DNA from: Ruminococcus sp. UNK.MGS-30
GTDB taxonomy: Bacteria; Bacillota; Clostridia; Oscillospirales; Ruminococcaceae
Reading direction: 5' to 3'
NCBI GenBank assembly: GCA_000980705.1
Contig: LBCK01000002.1
Span: 434,001-498,000 of the forward strand
Length of the DNA: 64,000 nucleotides
In this document: positions 56,427 to 64,000 of the stretch, piece by piece
Layout: every line of letters starts with the position of its first letter
How positions within the stretch are numbered: the stretch's first letter is position 1
Notes under the pieces: generated by a model
What the model was told of the DNA's origin: nothing
Database searches by the model: none
What the model saw: only the letters and a program-made list of their open reading frames with translations
Position numbers and translations under genes: made by a program

Positions 56427-58553
56427 ATGAAGAATTTTTGGAAACGTCTGGGCAGTACAGGCGTAGCCGCAGCCCTTTGCCTGGGCATGGCGCAGGCTGT
56501 ACCGGCTGCTGTGGTATCTGCGGCAGATCCGCTGTTCTCTTCGGAGTGTGAGGATCTTACTCTGGAAAACGACGCAAAGGTGGCGACAGATGTATACGGC
56601 AAGGCATATCCGGGTTATACCGGTGACGGCTTTGTCTGGGTCACCAATGCCGGAACTATGAGCTTTACCATAGACGCACCGGAGACCGGTATGTATCGTC
56701 TGATGACACGCTGCATCATGTATCTGGGCGACACTTCGAACGATATTCGTGAGGCACAGGTAACTGTCACACGTTCGGATGACAGTACAGCTACCAAGAC
56801 CGTCAAGATCGCACACACAGACGACTGGAACGACTTCAACTGGGGCGACCTGAAACTGACCAAGGGCGAAAATACCATCACCTTCGGCGGCGGCTGGGGC
56901 TACTGCCTGTATGATAACATGACGCTGACACAGACTCCCAAGCCGGAATATGAAAAGGCAACCGATACGCCGGTAGACCCGAAGGCAACCAAGGAGACCA
57001 AGGCGCTGATGTCCTACCTCAAGAGCGTTTACGGTTCTCACATCATTTCCGGACAGCAGGAGATCTACGGCGGCGGCAATGACGGCGATTCTGAAAAGGA
57101 ATTCAACTATATCAAGGACAACACCGGAAAGTTGCCGGCGATCCGTGGCTTTGACTTTATGAACTACAACCCGCTGTACGGCTGGGATGACGGTACATCG
57201 GAGCGTGCTATCGAGTGGGCAAAGGACCGCAACGGTATTGTCACTGCATCGTGGCATATCAATGTCCCCATTGACTTCGACAACTATACACTGGGCGACA
57301 TCGTAGACTGGAAGGAATGCACCTATAAGAACTACCAGGCATCGAACAGCACCTTTAATACTGCAAACGCAGTGAAGGAAGGCACCAAGGAGTATGAATA
57401 CTTCCAGGAGGCAATGAAGGATCTGGCAGAACAGCTCCAGAAACTCCAGGATGCCAATGTGCCGATCATTCTCCGTCCGCTGCATGAGGCGCAGGGTAAT
57501 GAAGGCAACTACGGCGACGGTACTTCCTGGTTCTGGTGGGGTGACCGTGGCGCAGAAGTATACAAGGAACTGTGGAAACTGCTGTACACCACACTGACCG
57601 AAAAGTATAACCTCCACAATATCATCTGGGAATACAACAGCTATAACTATGCAAACTCCGACACCTGGTATCCGGGCGATGACTATGTAGATATCGTGGC
57701 ATATGACAAGTACAACTGCGACTACAACCGGGATGATGGTCTCAGCTCCGGCACGCCGAACCTGAGTGCGATCTCCCCGATCTTCAACTATCTGTATGAA
57801 CTGACCAACGGCAAGAAGATGGTTGCCATGGCTGAGAATGACTCTATCCCGTCCGAAGAGAACATGGTGATTGAGAATGCCGGCTGGCTGTATTTCTGCC
57901 CGTGGTACGGCGATCATCTGATGTCCAGCCAGTACAATGACCCGGCACAGCTGAAAAAAATGTACACCAGCGACTACTGCATCACACTGGATGAACTGCC
58001 GGAGGATCTGTATGGCGGTGCGAGTGTAGAACCTGGCACAACGCTTACCACAAAGGAAACCAGCGAGACAGTGTCAGAGACCACAACTGTCACAGAGACT
58101 TCTGCAACAGAGACCAGCGAAACCGAGAAGAGCAGTGAAACTGTTTCGGAAACAACGGAAACCACCAAGGAAAGTGTAACGACTTCCTCTGAGGAGCAGA
58201 CGACCGAAACCACAGAGACAACGGAATCTTCCGCAACAACAGCATCGGCTACTACTGCAACCGAAACGGAAACAACAGTTGCAACTTCTACCACAGAAAG
58301 CAAGACCAGTGAAACATCCGGCAGTGTAGATCCGAAAAATGTACTGTACGGCGATGTAAACCTGGACGGCAGAGTGGATATCACCGATGCCGTACTGCTG
58401 AACAAGGTAGCTGCCGGCGCAGTGACCCTGGATACCGCAGAAAAGCAGGTAAATGCAGACTGCGATGCCAACGGCGAAGTGGACAGCAAGGACGCAGTTG
58501 TTCTGCTGAAGTTCCTGGTATCTCTCATCAAGACCTTGCCCAGCGCAGAATAA
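56427..58553 (+). CDS. Secreted GH26 beta-mannanase with CBM35-like domain and dockerin
   Basis: The protein has 708 residues. Order: signal peptide (1 to about 36, ending VVSAAD), a CBM35-like beta-sandwich (about 38-150), and a GH26 barrel (about 170-520) with acid/base Glu354 in RPLHEA and nucleophile Glu470 in AMAENDS. A Thr/Ser/Glu linker of about 95 residues follows, then a dockerin (about 640-705) with two calcium loops DVNLDGRVDITD and DCDANGEVDSKD. The dockerin implies docking on a cohesin scaffold, as in Ruminococcus cellulosomes. The ATG at 56427 has AAAGGA 10 bases before it. The product oligosaccharides may feed the alpha-galactoside locus at 29-36 kb when the mannan carries galactose. 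Confidence 0.94.
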   Translation: MKNFWKRLGSTGVAAALCLGMAQAVPAAVVSAADPLFSSECEDLTLENDAKVATDVYGKAYPGYTGDGFVWVTNAGTMSFTIDAPETGMYRLMTRCIMYLGDTSNDIREAQVTVTRSDDSTATKTVKIAHTDDWNDFNWGDLKLTKGENTITFGGGWGYCLYDNMTLTQTPKPEYEKATDTPVDPKATKETKALMSYLKSVYGSHIISGQQEIYGGGNDGDSEKEFNYIKDNTGKLPAIRGFDFMNYNPLYGWDDGTSERAIEWAKDRNGIVTASWHINVPIDFDNYTLGDIVDWKECTYKNYQASNSTFNTANAVKEGTKEYEYFQEAMKDLAEQLQKLQDANVPIILRPLHEAQGNEGNYGDGTSWFWWGDRGAEVYKELWKLLYTTLTEKYNLHNIIWEYNSYNYANSDTWYPGDDYVDIVAYDKYNCDYNRDDGLSSGTPNLSAISPIFNYLYELTNGKKMVAMAENDSIPSEENMVIENAGWLYFCPWYGDHLMSSQYNDPAQLKKMYTSDYCITLDELPEDLYGGASVEPGTTLTTKETSETVSETTTVTETSATETSETEKSSETVSETTETTKESVTTSSEEQTTETTETTESSATTASATTATETETTVATSTTESKTSETSGSVDPKNVLYGDVNLDGRVDITDAVLLNKVAAGAVTLDTAEKQVNADCDANGEVDSKDAVVLLKFLVSLIKTLPSAE

Positions 58554-58581
58554 TCACAGTATATTCAACTGCTGAATTATG

Positions 58582-58622
58582 AAAAATACCCTGTTTCCCC
58601 AAAAAGGAGACAGGGTATTTTT
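58582..58622. terminator. Bidirectional terminator between GH26 and spoIIID
   Basis: AAAAATACCCTGT (58582-58594) pairs with ACAGGGTATTTTT (58610-58622), extended by TCC/GGA inside. Confidence 0.9.
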
Positions 58623-58623
58623 G

Positions 58624-58911
58624 TCATGTGTTTTGCTGATGCAGAAATTCCTCTTCCTGCTGGCGGCGCAGGGCATATTTTCGTTTGGTGGCGAGACCGC
58701 CACGAATATGACGTTCCTGTTTGTTCTGTTCCAGAATCTCTTTTACCTGTGTATACAGATCCGGCTGGATCTGTTCCAGCCGCTCGCTGACATCCTTATG
58801 TACGGTGCTTTTCGAGACACCGAACCATTCTGCTGCCGCACGAACCGTGGCTTTCTGCCGGACGATATACTCGCCGAGAATCACGGCACGTGTTTCGGAC
58901 TGCTCTTTCAT
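58624..58911 (-). CDS. spoIIID: Sporulation transcriptional regulator SpoIIID
   Basis: The protein has 95 residues. SpoIIID is a small helix-turn-helix factor that acts in the mother cell with sigma-E, both activating and repressing genes. The HTH segment RQKATVRAAAEWFGVSKSTVHKDVSERL and the following basic region (ATKRKYALRRQQEEEF) match the family closely. GAGGT precedes the ATG. Ruminococcus species are usually described as non-sporulating, so retention of this regulator is notable. No other clear sporulation operon is in the window. Confidence 0.92.
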   Translation of the reverse strand: MKEQSETRAVILGEYIVRQKATVRAAAEWFGVSKSTVHKDVSERLEQIQPDLYTQVKEILEQNKQERHIRGGLATKRKYALRRQQEEEFLHQQNT

Positions 58912-59025
58912 GATACCTCACTCCAATTGTGGTTTTGCTACAGCATATGCGGCGGCACAGGAAATGAGAACAGAGCAGGTTATAAAAATGTGATGCAGAT
59001 TTTCAGAAAAGTTTATGAGAAATCG

Positions 59026-59054
59026 TTGACGTATTCCGGTAATTGTGTTACAAT
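59026..59054 (+). promoter_or_regulatory. Promoter of uppP
   Basis: TTGACG (59026-59031), a 17-base spacer and TACAAT (59049-59054), with a leader of about 105 bases. Confidence 0.65.
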
Positions 59055-59166
59055 AAGAAACAGCGGCATAAGGTGACTTATGCAGAGTGTACTCTGATCT
59101 CTATGGAGTGCATCTCAGAAAACAAAGTGATCCCGGACGGCGGATCATGGAAAGGACAATTTACAT

Positions 59167-60027
59167 ATGGTTTGGGAACTCATCAAATCACTGATTTTCG
59201 GTATTGTGGAGGGCATCACCGAATGGCTGCCGATCAGCAGTACCGGACACTTGATCCTGCTGGACGAATTCTTAAAGCTGGACGCATCCGATAATTTCAA
59301 GGAAATGTTTGATGTTGTAATTCAGCTGGGCGCAATTCTGGCGGTCGTGGTCATCTACTGGAACAAGCTGTGGCCCTTTGGCAAACAGAACAATCCGCAT
59401 CCCATGGCACAGACCGGATTCGGCGCTTGTCTGAAAAAGGACATTCTCCAGATGTGGTGCAAGGTCATTGTGGCAACAGTGCCGGCGGCTGTGATCGGTC
59501 TGCTGCTGGACGACTGGAGCCAGGCGCATCTGTACAACGCCTGGACGGTTGCCATCATGCTGATCCTGTTCGGTATCGCCTTTATCTGGATTGAAAAGTG
59601 GCACAAAAACCGCACACCGAAGATGAACAGCATCGCCTCCTTAAAGTACAGCACCGTGCTGCTGATCGGCGTATTTCAGCTGATTGCAGCAATATTTCCG
59701 GGAACCTCCCGTTCCGGTGCAACCATCGTCGGCGCACTGCTGCTGGGCGTTTCCAGAACAGCTGCGGCAGAGTTCACCTTTTTCCTGGCGATTCCGGCGA
59801 TGTTCGGCGCAAGCCTGCTGAAACTGGTGAAGTGCGGACTCCCGGCTACCGGCATGGAGACTGCACTTCTGCTGATCGGCATGATCTCCGCATTCCTGGT
59901 ATCTATCGTCGTCATCCGTTTCCTGATGAGCTATATCAAGAAACATGACTTCACCGTATTCGGCTGGTATCGTATCGTTCTCGGCGTTCTGGTGCTGATC
60001 GGCGGTATTACCGGATTTATTGGATAA
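59167..60027 (+). CDS. uppP: Undecaprenyl-diphosphatase (BacA type)
   Basis: It dephosphorylates undecaprenyl diphosphate to recycle the lipid carrier of peptidoglycan and other envelope polymers, and confers bacitracin tolerance. The integral membrane protein has 286 residues. The two family signatures are [20 protein letters not shown] at the N-terminus and [18 protein letters not shown] near residue 178. The ATG at 59167 has AAAGGA 10 bases upstream. Between the signatures lies a soluble loop (about residues 70-95) slightly longer than in E. coli. It stands alone with its own promoter and terminator. Confidence 0.96.
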   Translation: MVWELIKSLIFGIVEGITEWLPISSTGHLILLDEFLKLDASDNFKEMFDVVIQLGAILAVVVIYWNKLWPFGKQNNPHPMAQTGFGACLKKDILQMWCKVIVATVPAAVIGLLLDDWSQAHLYNAWTVAIMLILFGIAFIWIEKWHKNRTPKMNSIASLKYSTVLLIGVFQLIAAIFPGTSRSGATIVGALLLGVSRTAAAEFTFFLAIPAMFGASLLKLVKCGLPATGMETALLLIGMISAFLVSIVVIRFLMSYIKKHDFTVFGWYRIVLGVLVLIGGITGFIG

Positions 60028-60043
60028 GTACATATTTTGCGTA

Positions 60044-60090
60044 AAAAATCCCCGTGTATCCTGCTAGTTGGATACACGGGGATTTCTCTT
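60044..60090. terminator. Bidirectional terminator between uppP and the SGNH hydrolase
   Basis: A perfect 16-bp stem (60046-60061 with 60070-60085). T-runs lie on both sides. Confidence 0.9.
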
Positions 60091-60102
60091 TTGGGAATCA
60101 CA

Positions 60103-60978
60103 TCACTGCGCAGCCGGAGTGTTCGTAACTGCGGTGGTGTAGGTCGTCAGTGTTGTTGCAGCCGTGCCTGTGCCGCCGGGGACAATGGCGTGCTGTTTCA
60201 GATAATCCTCCCACAGAGAAAGGGAGTTGCCCAGCAGGTGGATGCCGTCCGAAGTGAGAGACGCATCCAGACAGCCGTTGGCGTCCATGACAGCCTCGTT
60301 GACGTTGAGGTAGTAGATGTTATCCTGCGGATTCGCCAGCGCCTCCAGCGCCTGGTTTCGGGCGTTGACAGTTGCGTTGTTGATCGCACCGCCCGGATTG
60401 TCCTGGGATGCCGCAACCACCAGAATGCTTTGCAGATAGATAATCGCATTGGGCTGTGCCTGGCGTATCTGTGAAATGACGCCGGCGTAGGTCTGCGCCC
60501 AGCTTTCAGTGGTGCCGGTTCCCAGCTCGTTCAGTCCCAGCATGATATAGACTTTGCCGTACTGTTTTTGCGCCAGCTTTTGCGACAGTGTGACGCTTTC
60601 GCCGGTGTTCGGGTTGCCGGCTGCCTTTTCTGTGACCTTGAAAATGGACAGTCCCACGCTGGAGAAAAAGTCCGCATTGGTCAGGCTGCCGTACAGCGCC
60701 AGACCTTCTGTCCGGGAGTCGCCGATAAAGAGGGCATCGCTAAAATAGGAATCGTCCACCGTCTGGAATACAGCGGCAGGCGCTGTGGTTTCCGTGACCA
60801 GGGGCTGACCGGTTGCAAGGGTCGTTTCTGCCGGCTGTGTTGTGGTTTGCGCCATCGTTGTGGCAGGATCCTCGATTTTTTTGGCATTCTGTACTAAGTC
60901 CCAGATGTTTGCAACTGCAATGGAGACCACAAATGCCATAATCAAAGGATACCGTTTGAGAAATTTCAGAAAATTCAT
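60103..60978 (-). CDS. SGNH/GDSL-family hydrolase, membrane-anchored
   Basis: The protein has 291 residues. A single N-terminal helix (about residues 11-28) anchors it, followed by a Thr-rich linker (about 40-70). The SGNH domain has block I IGDSRTEG with the Ser nucleophile, block II Gly in SVGLSIF, block III GLNELG, and block V SDGIHLLG with Asp and His. A Thr-rich tail ends the protein. It is encoded directly after an MBOAT acyltransferase, 25 bases apart. By analogy with PatB or DltD-like partners it should transfer or remove acyl groups on a cell-wall polymer outside the membrane. Which polymer is not evident. Confidence 0.85.
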   Translation of the reverse strand: MNFLKFLKRYPLIMAFVVSIAVANIWDLVQNAKKIEDPATTMAQTTTQPAETTLATGQPLVTETTAPAAVFQTVDDSYFSDALFIGDSRTEGLALYGSLTNADFFSSVGLSIFKVTEKAAGNPNTGESVTLSQKLAQKQYGKVYIMLGLNELGTGTTESWAQTYAGVISQIRQAQPNAIIYLQSILVVAASQDNPGGAINNATVNARNQALEALANPQDNIYYLNVNEAVMDANGCLDASLTSDGIHLLGNSLSLWEDYLKQHAIVPGGTGTAATTLTTYTTAVTNTPAAQ

Positions 60979-61003
60979 GAAAATGCTCCTTTCATGGCAT
61001 GGG

Positions 61004-62410
61004 TCAGAACTGGAAGTACAGGAACGGATTGTTCGTCTGTGTCATCATCGCACGAATTGCCAGCACGAACAGAATCAGCAAAAGCAGCATACAGAAGCCG
61101 CTCTTGCGGAACTTTTTGTAATACATCAGAGGCAGCGGCGTGCTGAACAGAACACAGGGAACCAGGATCTTCCAATAGTTGTGGAATGCCTGCACTGCAT
61201 CCCTGGTGTTGGACTGTACCTCATCCGAAGTGAGGAACGGGAACAGACGGGTAAAGTATGTGCCGAGCTGGTGCATATCCGTGATGGCAAAGACCATCCA
61301 GGTGAGGGGGATGATAAAGATGATATAGGCGTGTTTCAGAATGTGTGTGCGCTCTAGGAACTTGCCGTAGACGTTCTTTTCCAGTGTCAGCAGCACGAAG
61401 AAAATGAGACCCCACAGGACAAAGTTCCAGCTTGCGCCGTGCCACAGTCCGGTGAATGCCCAGACCGCCAGCATATTCCGCATGGTTTTCCATTTTCCTA
61501 CCCGGCTGCCGCCCAGCGGAAAGTAAATGTAATTCTTGAACCAGCGTCCCAGGGTGATGTGCCATCTGCGCCAGAACTCGCCGGCTGAGCCGGACATATA
61601 CGGCAGATTAAAGTTCTGCGGCAGTTCAAATCCCAGCATTTTTCCCACGCCGATTGCCATCATGGAATAGCCGGAAAAGTCGAAGTAGATCTGAAAGCTG
61701 TAGGCGAATGCACCCAGCCAGGCATAAGGGGTGGAGATACTATCATACCCGATCACGGACAGATTATTCCAGAGACCGCCCATGGGATTCGCCAAAAGCG
61801 TTTTGGCGCTCAGACCCAGGACGAAGGTCTCCATGCCCTCTTCCAGCAGCCGGATGTCCACACGGCGGTTGTGCATCTGGGGTTGAATCTCGCTGTACAT
61901 ACAGATCGGACCGGAGATCAACTGGGGGAACATACACAGATAAACGCCCAGATCCAGCAGACTTCTCGCCGGGCGTGTCTTGTTTTGGTACACGTCAATG
62001 AGATAGGATGTGATCTGGAACGTGAAAAAGCTGATGCCCAGGGGCATGATGATAGATGCCTTTGGAATAGCAACGTGAAAGACCGACAGCAGGGAATTCA
62101 GATTGCCGATCAGGAAGTTGGTGTATTTGAACACCACCAAAAGCCCGAAGTTGTAGATCAGACCGCCGATCAGATAGTGCTTTGCCTGCTGCGGATGCCT
62201 TGCGTGCGAACCGCTGATAAGCCGGGAAAGCCCGTAGTTGATGACCAGGGACAACAGCAGGAGCAGGGTATACCAGCCGCTGCCGATGGCGTAGAAAACA
62301 AGGCTGCCGATGATGAGTGTGATGTTTCGGTATTTCTGCGGTGTAGCATAGTATGCCAGCAGGAAAATCGGCAGAAATTGAAACAAGAATTCAATTGTGC
62401 TGAAAACCAT
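61004..62410 (-). CDS. MBOAT family O-acyltransferase (AlgI/PatA-like)
   Basis: The protein has 468 residues with about eleven membrane helices. It starts MVFSTIEFLFQFLPIFLLAYY, the typical AlgI-like N-terminus. The invariant His region FTGLWHGASWNFVLWG and an upstream FWRRWHITLGRWFKNYIYFPLGG carry the catalytic His and Asn-type residues of the family. It moves acetyl groups across the membrane for a partner enzyme, here most likely the SGNH hydrolase encoded next. GAGGA lies 7 bases before the ATG. Likely pathway: O-acetylation of peptidoglycan or a surface polysaccharide. Confidence 0.93.
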   Translation of the reverse strand: MVFSTIEFLFQFLPIFLLAYYATPQKYRNITLIIGSLVFYAIGSGWYTLLLLLSLVINYGLSRLISGSHARHPQQAKHYLIGGLIYNFGLLVVFKYTNFLIGNLNSLLSVFHVAIPKASIIMPLGISFFTFQITSYLIDVYQNKTRPARSLLDLGVYLCMFPQLISGPICMYSEIQPQMHNRRVDIRLLEEGMETFVLGLSAKTLLANPMGGLWNNLSVIGYDSISTPYAWLGAFAYSFQIYFDFSGYSMMAIGVGKMLGFELPQNFNLPYMSGSAGEFWRRWHITLGRWFKNYIYFPLGGSRVGKWKTMRNMLAVWAFTGLWHGASWNFVLWGLIFFVLLTLEKNVYGKFLERTHILKHAYIIFIIPLTWMVFAITDMHQLGTYFTRLFPFLTSDEVQSNTRDAVQAFHNYWKILVPCVLFSTPLPLMYYKKFRKSGFCMLLLLILFVLAIRAMMTQTNNPFLYFQF

Positions 62411-62528
62411 ATATGATTCCTCAATTCCCCTTCGATATTTTTTTCTGTTTTGCGGTGCTGCTTTTTATCTATTCTATGCAGGCAAACACAAATAACAACA
62501 CCCCGACAAGCGAGGTGTCTCACATTAT

Positions 62529-62557
62529 ATCATAAGAAAAATCTGTCGTTTTTTCAA
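62529..62557 (-). promoter_or_regulatory. Promoter of the MBOAT-SGNH operon
   Basis: On the minus strand TTGAAA (62552-62557), a 17-base spacer and TATGAT (62529-62534). A leader hairpin ACACCTCG/CGGGGTGT lies just downstream. Confidence 0.65.
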
Positions 62558-62627
62558 GAACGATGTCATAACAAATGAGTTACAATTCAATGACAAATCC
62601 AGTTTGTCCCAGATGCAGAACAGGCGC

Positions 62628-64000
62628 TTAGTCCTTCTTTTCCGCAGCCGGTGCATAGCAGGTGAAAACATTTTCCACGTGGTCGGTGTCCTTTACCTTG
62701 GTGCAGGCGCTGACCAGCGGAACCACGATCAGAGAAAGCAGCATTGCAATTGCGCCGGCATTGATCGGGGATGCCAGATTCAGCGGCAGGCTTGCGACAG
62801 CCTTGGACAGTTCCGGGTTCCAGCCAAAGCCGAACAGGAACATATGTACCAGCGTCAGACCGATGCCCAAGATAAAGCTGCACCATACTGCCGGCTTTGT
62901 GACCTTCTTGCTGAACAGACCATACATGAACGGTCCCAGGAATGCGCCTGCCAGTGCGCCCCAGGAATAGGACATCAGCGTGGAGATCGAGGCGTTCTTG
63001 TTGAACGCCAGCAGAACGGAGATCACCAGGAATACGGCGATCAGCACACGCATGATAAGCATTTCCTTTTTGTCGGAGCATTTCTTCATGTTGGGCTTGA
63101 TGAGGTCAATGGTCAGCGTGGAGCTGGAGGTCAGCACCAGCGACGACAGGGTAGACATGGATGCCGACAGCACCAGAACAACGACCAGACCAATGAGGAT
63201 ATCCGGCAGTGCCGTGTGCAGCAGAGACGGGATCATGGCGTCAAAATCCGGCTTGCCGTTGGACAGGGTGGAGATCACTGTCTTGTCGCTGCCGTCTGCG
63301 CTCAGCGTGCAGAACAGCCGGTCGAAACCGCCCAGCAGATAAGAACCGCCGGCAACGATCAGTGCAAAGACGGTGGAGATCACAGCGCCCTTTTTAATAT
63401 CGTTTTCGCTCTTGATGGCATAGAACTTGTGTACCATCTGGGGCAGACCCCAGGTGCCGAGTGATGTCAGAACCACAACGCCCAGCAGATTCAGCGGATC
63501 CGGTCCGAATACGGAGTTCAGCGTGTTGGTCTTGCCGTTGACTTCAATATCGCCCAGTGCAGCCAGTGCAGCAGTCATGCCGCCACGGTTGTGGATCGCA
63601 CAGATCACTACGGCAGCGATGCCCACCAGCATGACAATGCCCTGGATAAAGTCGTTGATCGCAGTTGCCGCATAGCCGCCCAGGATCACGTAGATCGCCG
63701 TCAGCAGCGCCATAACAATAATGATGATCTTGTATGCGCCCTCGGACTCGATCTGGAACGCCATGTTAAACAGACGGGACAGACCGTTGTACACCGATGC
63801 GGTATAGGGAATCAGAAAGATAAAGACGATCACAGCAGCTGCAACTTTTAGTCCTTTGGAGTTCCAGCGCTTTTCGAAGTATTCCGGCATGGTTTTTGCG
63901 CCCAGCGACTGCGTCATGATGCGGGTGCGCCGTCCCAGGACGATCCATGCCAGCAGACTGCCCAGCAGGGCGTTGCCGATGCCGACCCATGCGGCAGAAA
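62628..64000 (-). CDS. Sodium:solute symporter (SSS family), 5' end outside the window
   Basis: About 457 codons are visible and the frame runs open through the window edge, so the N-terminus is missing. The visible part begins in a helix (AAWVGIGNALLGSLLAWIVLG) followed by AKTMPEYFEKRW, the conserved PEYFxxR motif of SSS transporters. The family segment VLGGYAATAINDFIQGIVML and the Na2-site helix DILIGLVVVLVLSASMSTLSSLVL also match. The architecture resembles PutP/PanF-type importers; proline, pantothenate and sialic acid transporters are all possible. The C-terminus is soluble and short. Confidence 0.9.
   Translation of the reverse strand, partial: SAAWVGIGNALLGSLLAWIVLGRRTRIMTQSLGAKTMPEYFEKRWNSKGLKVAAAVIVFIFLIPYTASVYNGLSRLFNMAFQIESEGAYKIIIIVMALLTAIYVILGGYAATAINDFIQGIVMLVGIAAVVICAIHNRGGMTAALAALGDIEVNGKTNTLNSVFGPDPLNLLGVVVLTSLGTWGLPQMVHKFYAIKSENDIKKGAVISTVFALIVAGGSYLLGGFDRLFCTLSADGSDKTVISTLSNGKPDFDAMIPSLLHTALPDILIGLVVVLVLSASMSTLSSLVLTSSSTLTIDLIKPNMKKCSDKKEMLIMRVLIAVFLVISVLLAFNKNASISTLMSYSWGALAGAFLGPFMYGLFSKKVTKPAVWCSFILGIGLTLVHMFLFGFGWNPELSKAVASLPLNLASPINAGAIAMLLSLIVVPLVSACTKVKDTDHVENVFTCYAPAAEKKD

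Noticed and set aside
58021-58320. Thr/Ser/Glu low-complexity stretch in the GH26 gene as a separate repeat feature
   Set aside because: It is a normal interdomain linker of secreted Ruminococcus enzymes.

Overview
The window reads as a chromosomal segment of a strictly anaerobic, fibre-degrading Clostridial bacterium close to Ruminococcus (Oscillospiraceae). The evidence is a secreted GH26 mannanase ending in a Ruminococcus-style dockerin, a type III glutamine synthetase, [FeFe]-hydrogenase maturases (HydG, HydF), HPr kinase, SpoIIID, AGGAGG ribosome sites and near-consensus sigma-A promoters with 17-base spacers. The genus is an inference. I see no rRNA, tRNA, CRISPR array or intact prophage.

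Layout. 0.1-11.6 kb: a patatin-like hydrolase diverges from rpe and a glycoside-hydrolase-like membrane protein. The conserved hprK-murB-rapZ-whiA-dnaE-pfkA block follows, with no yvcK between rapZ and whiA. 11.9-17.3 kb: proC, two small membrane proteins (SpoIIM-like and YesL/DUF624-like), rpsO and pnp. 17.3-24.4 kb: a lipoprotein and a TM2-domain protein run opposite a small XRE regulator with twin operators. Then come a YfhO-like glycosyltransferase with a PIG-L deacetylase, and glnN behind a long leader. 25-28.6 kb: an ACT-domain protein, homoserine dehydrogenase and a MATE exporter with its own leader terminator.

28.6-36.7 kb is an alpha-galactoside locus: an AraC regulator diverges from a binding protein and two permeases, then a GH36 alpha-galactosidase and galK. 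37-39.4 kb holds cardiolipin synthase and a solitary CI/LexA-type repressor.

39.7-50.5 kb is the most striking part. Two tandem promoters and a roughly 450-base hairpin-rich leader precede a ten-gene operon: fumC-hdrB-hdrC-hdrA-flxD-flxC-flxB-flxA-frdB-frdA. It puts a complete HdrABC-FlxABCD-type flavin-based electron-bifurcating module in one transcript with fumarase and a soluble fumarate reductase that has no membrane anchor. My reading is a cytoplasmic, NADH-driven, possibly ferredoxin-reducing fumarate reductase in a succinate-forming fermentation. The gene content is seen; the coupling is inferred.

50.5-64 kb: a P-type ATPase is controlled by a recognisable yybP-ykoY (Mn2+) riboswitch with an overlapping terminator. 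After it come hydG-hydF, the dockerin GH26 mannanase, spoIIID, uppP, an MBOAT acyltransferase with an SGNH hydrolase, and a sodium/solute symporter cut by the window end. Three families of palindromic, MITE-like repeats lie between genes, two of them in more than one copy.
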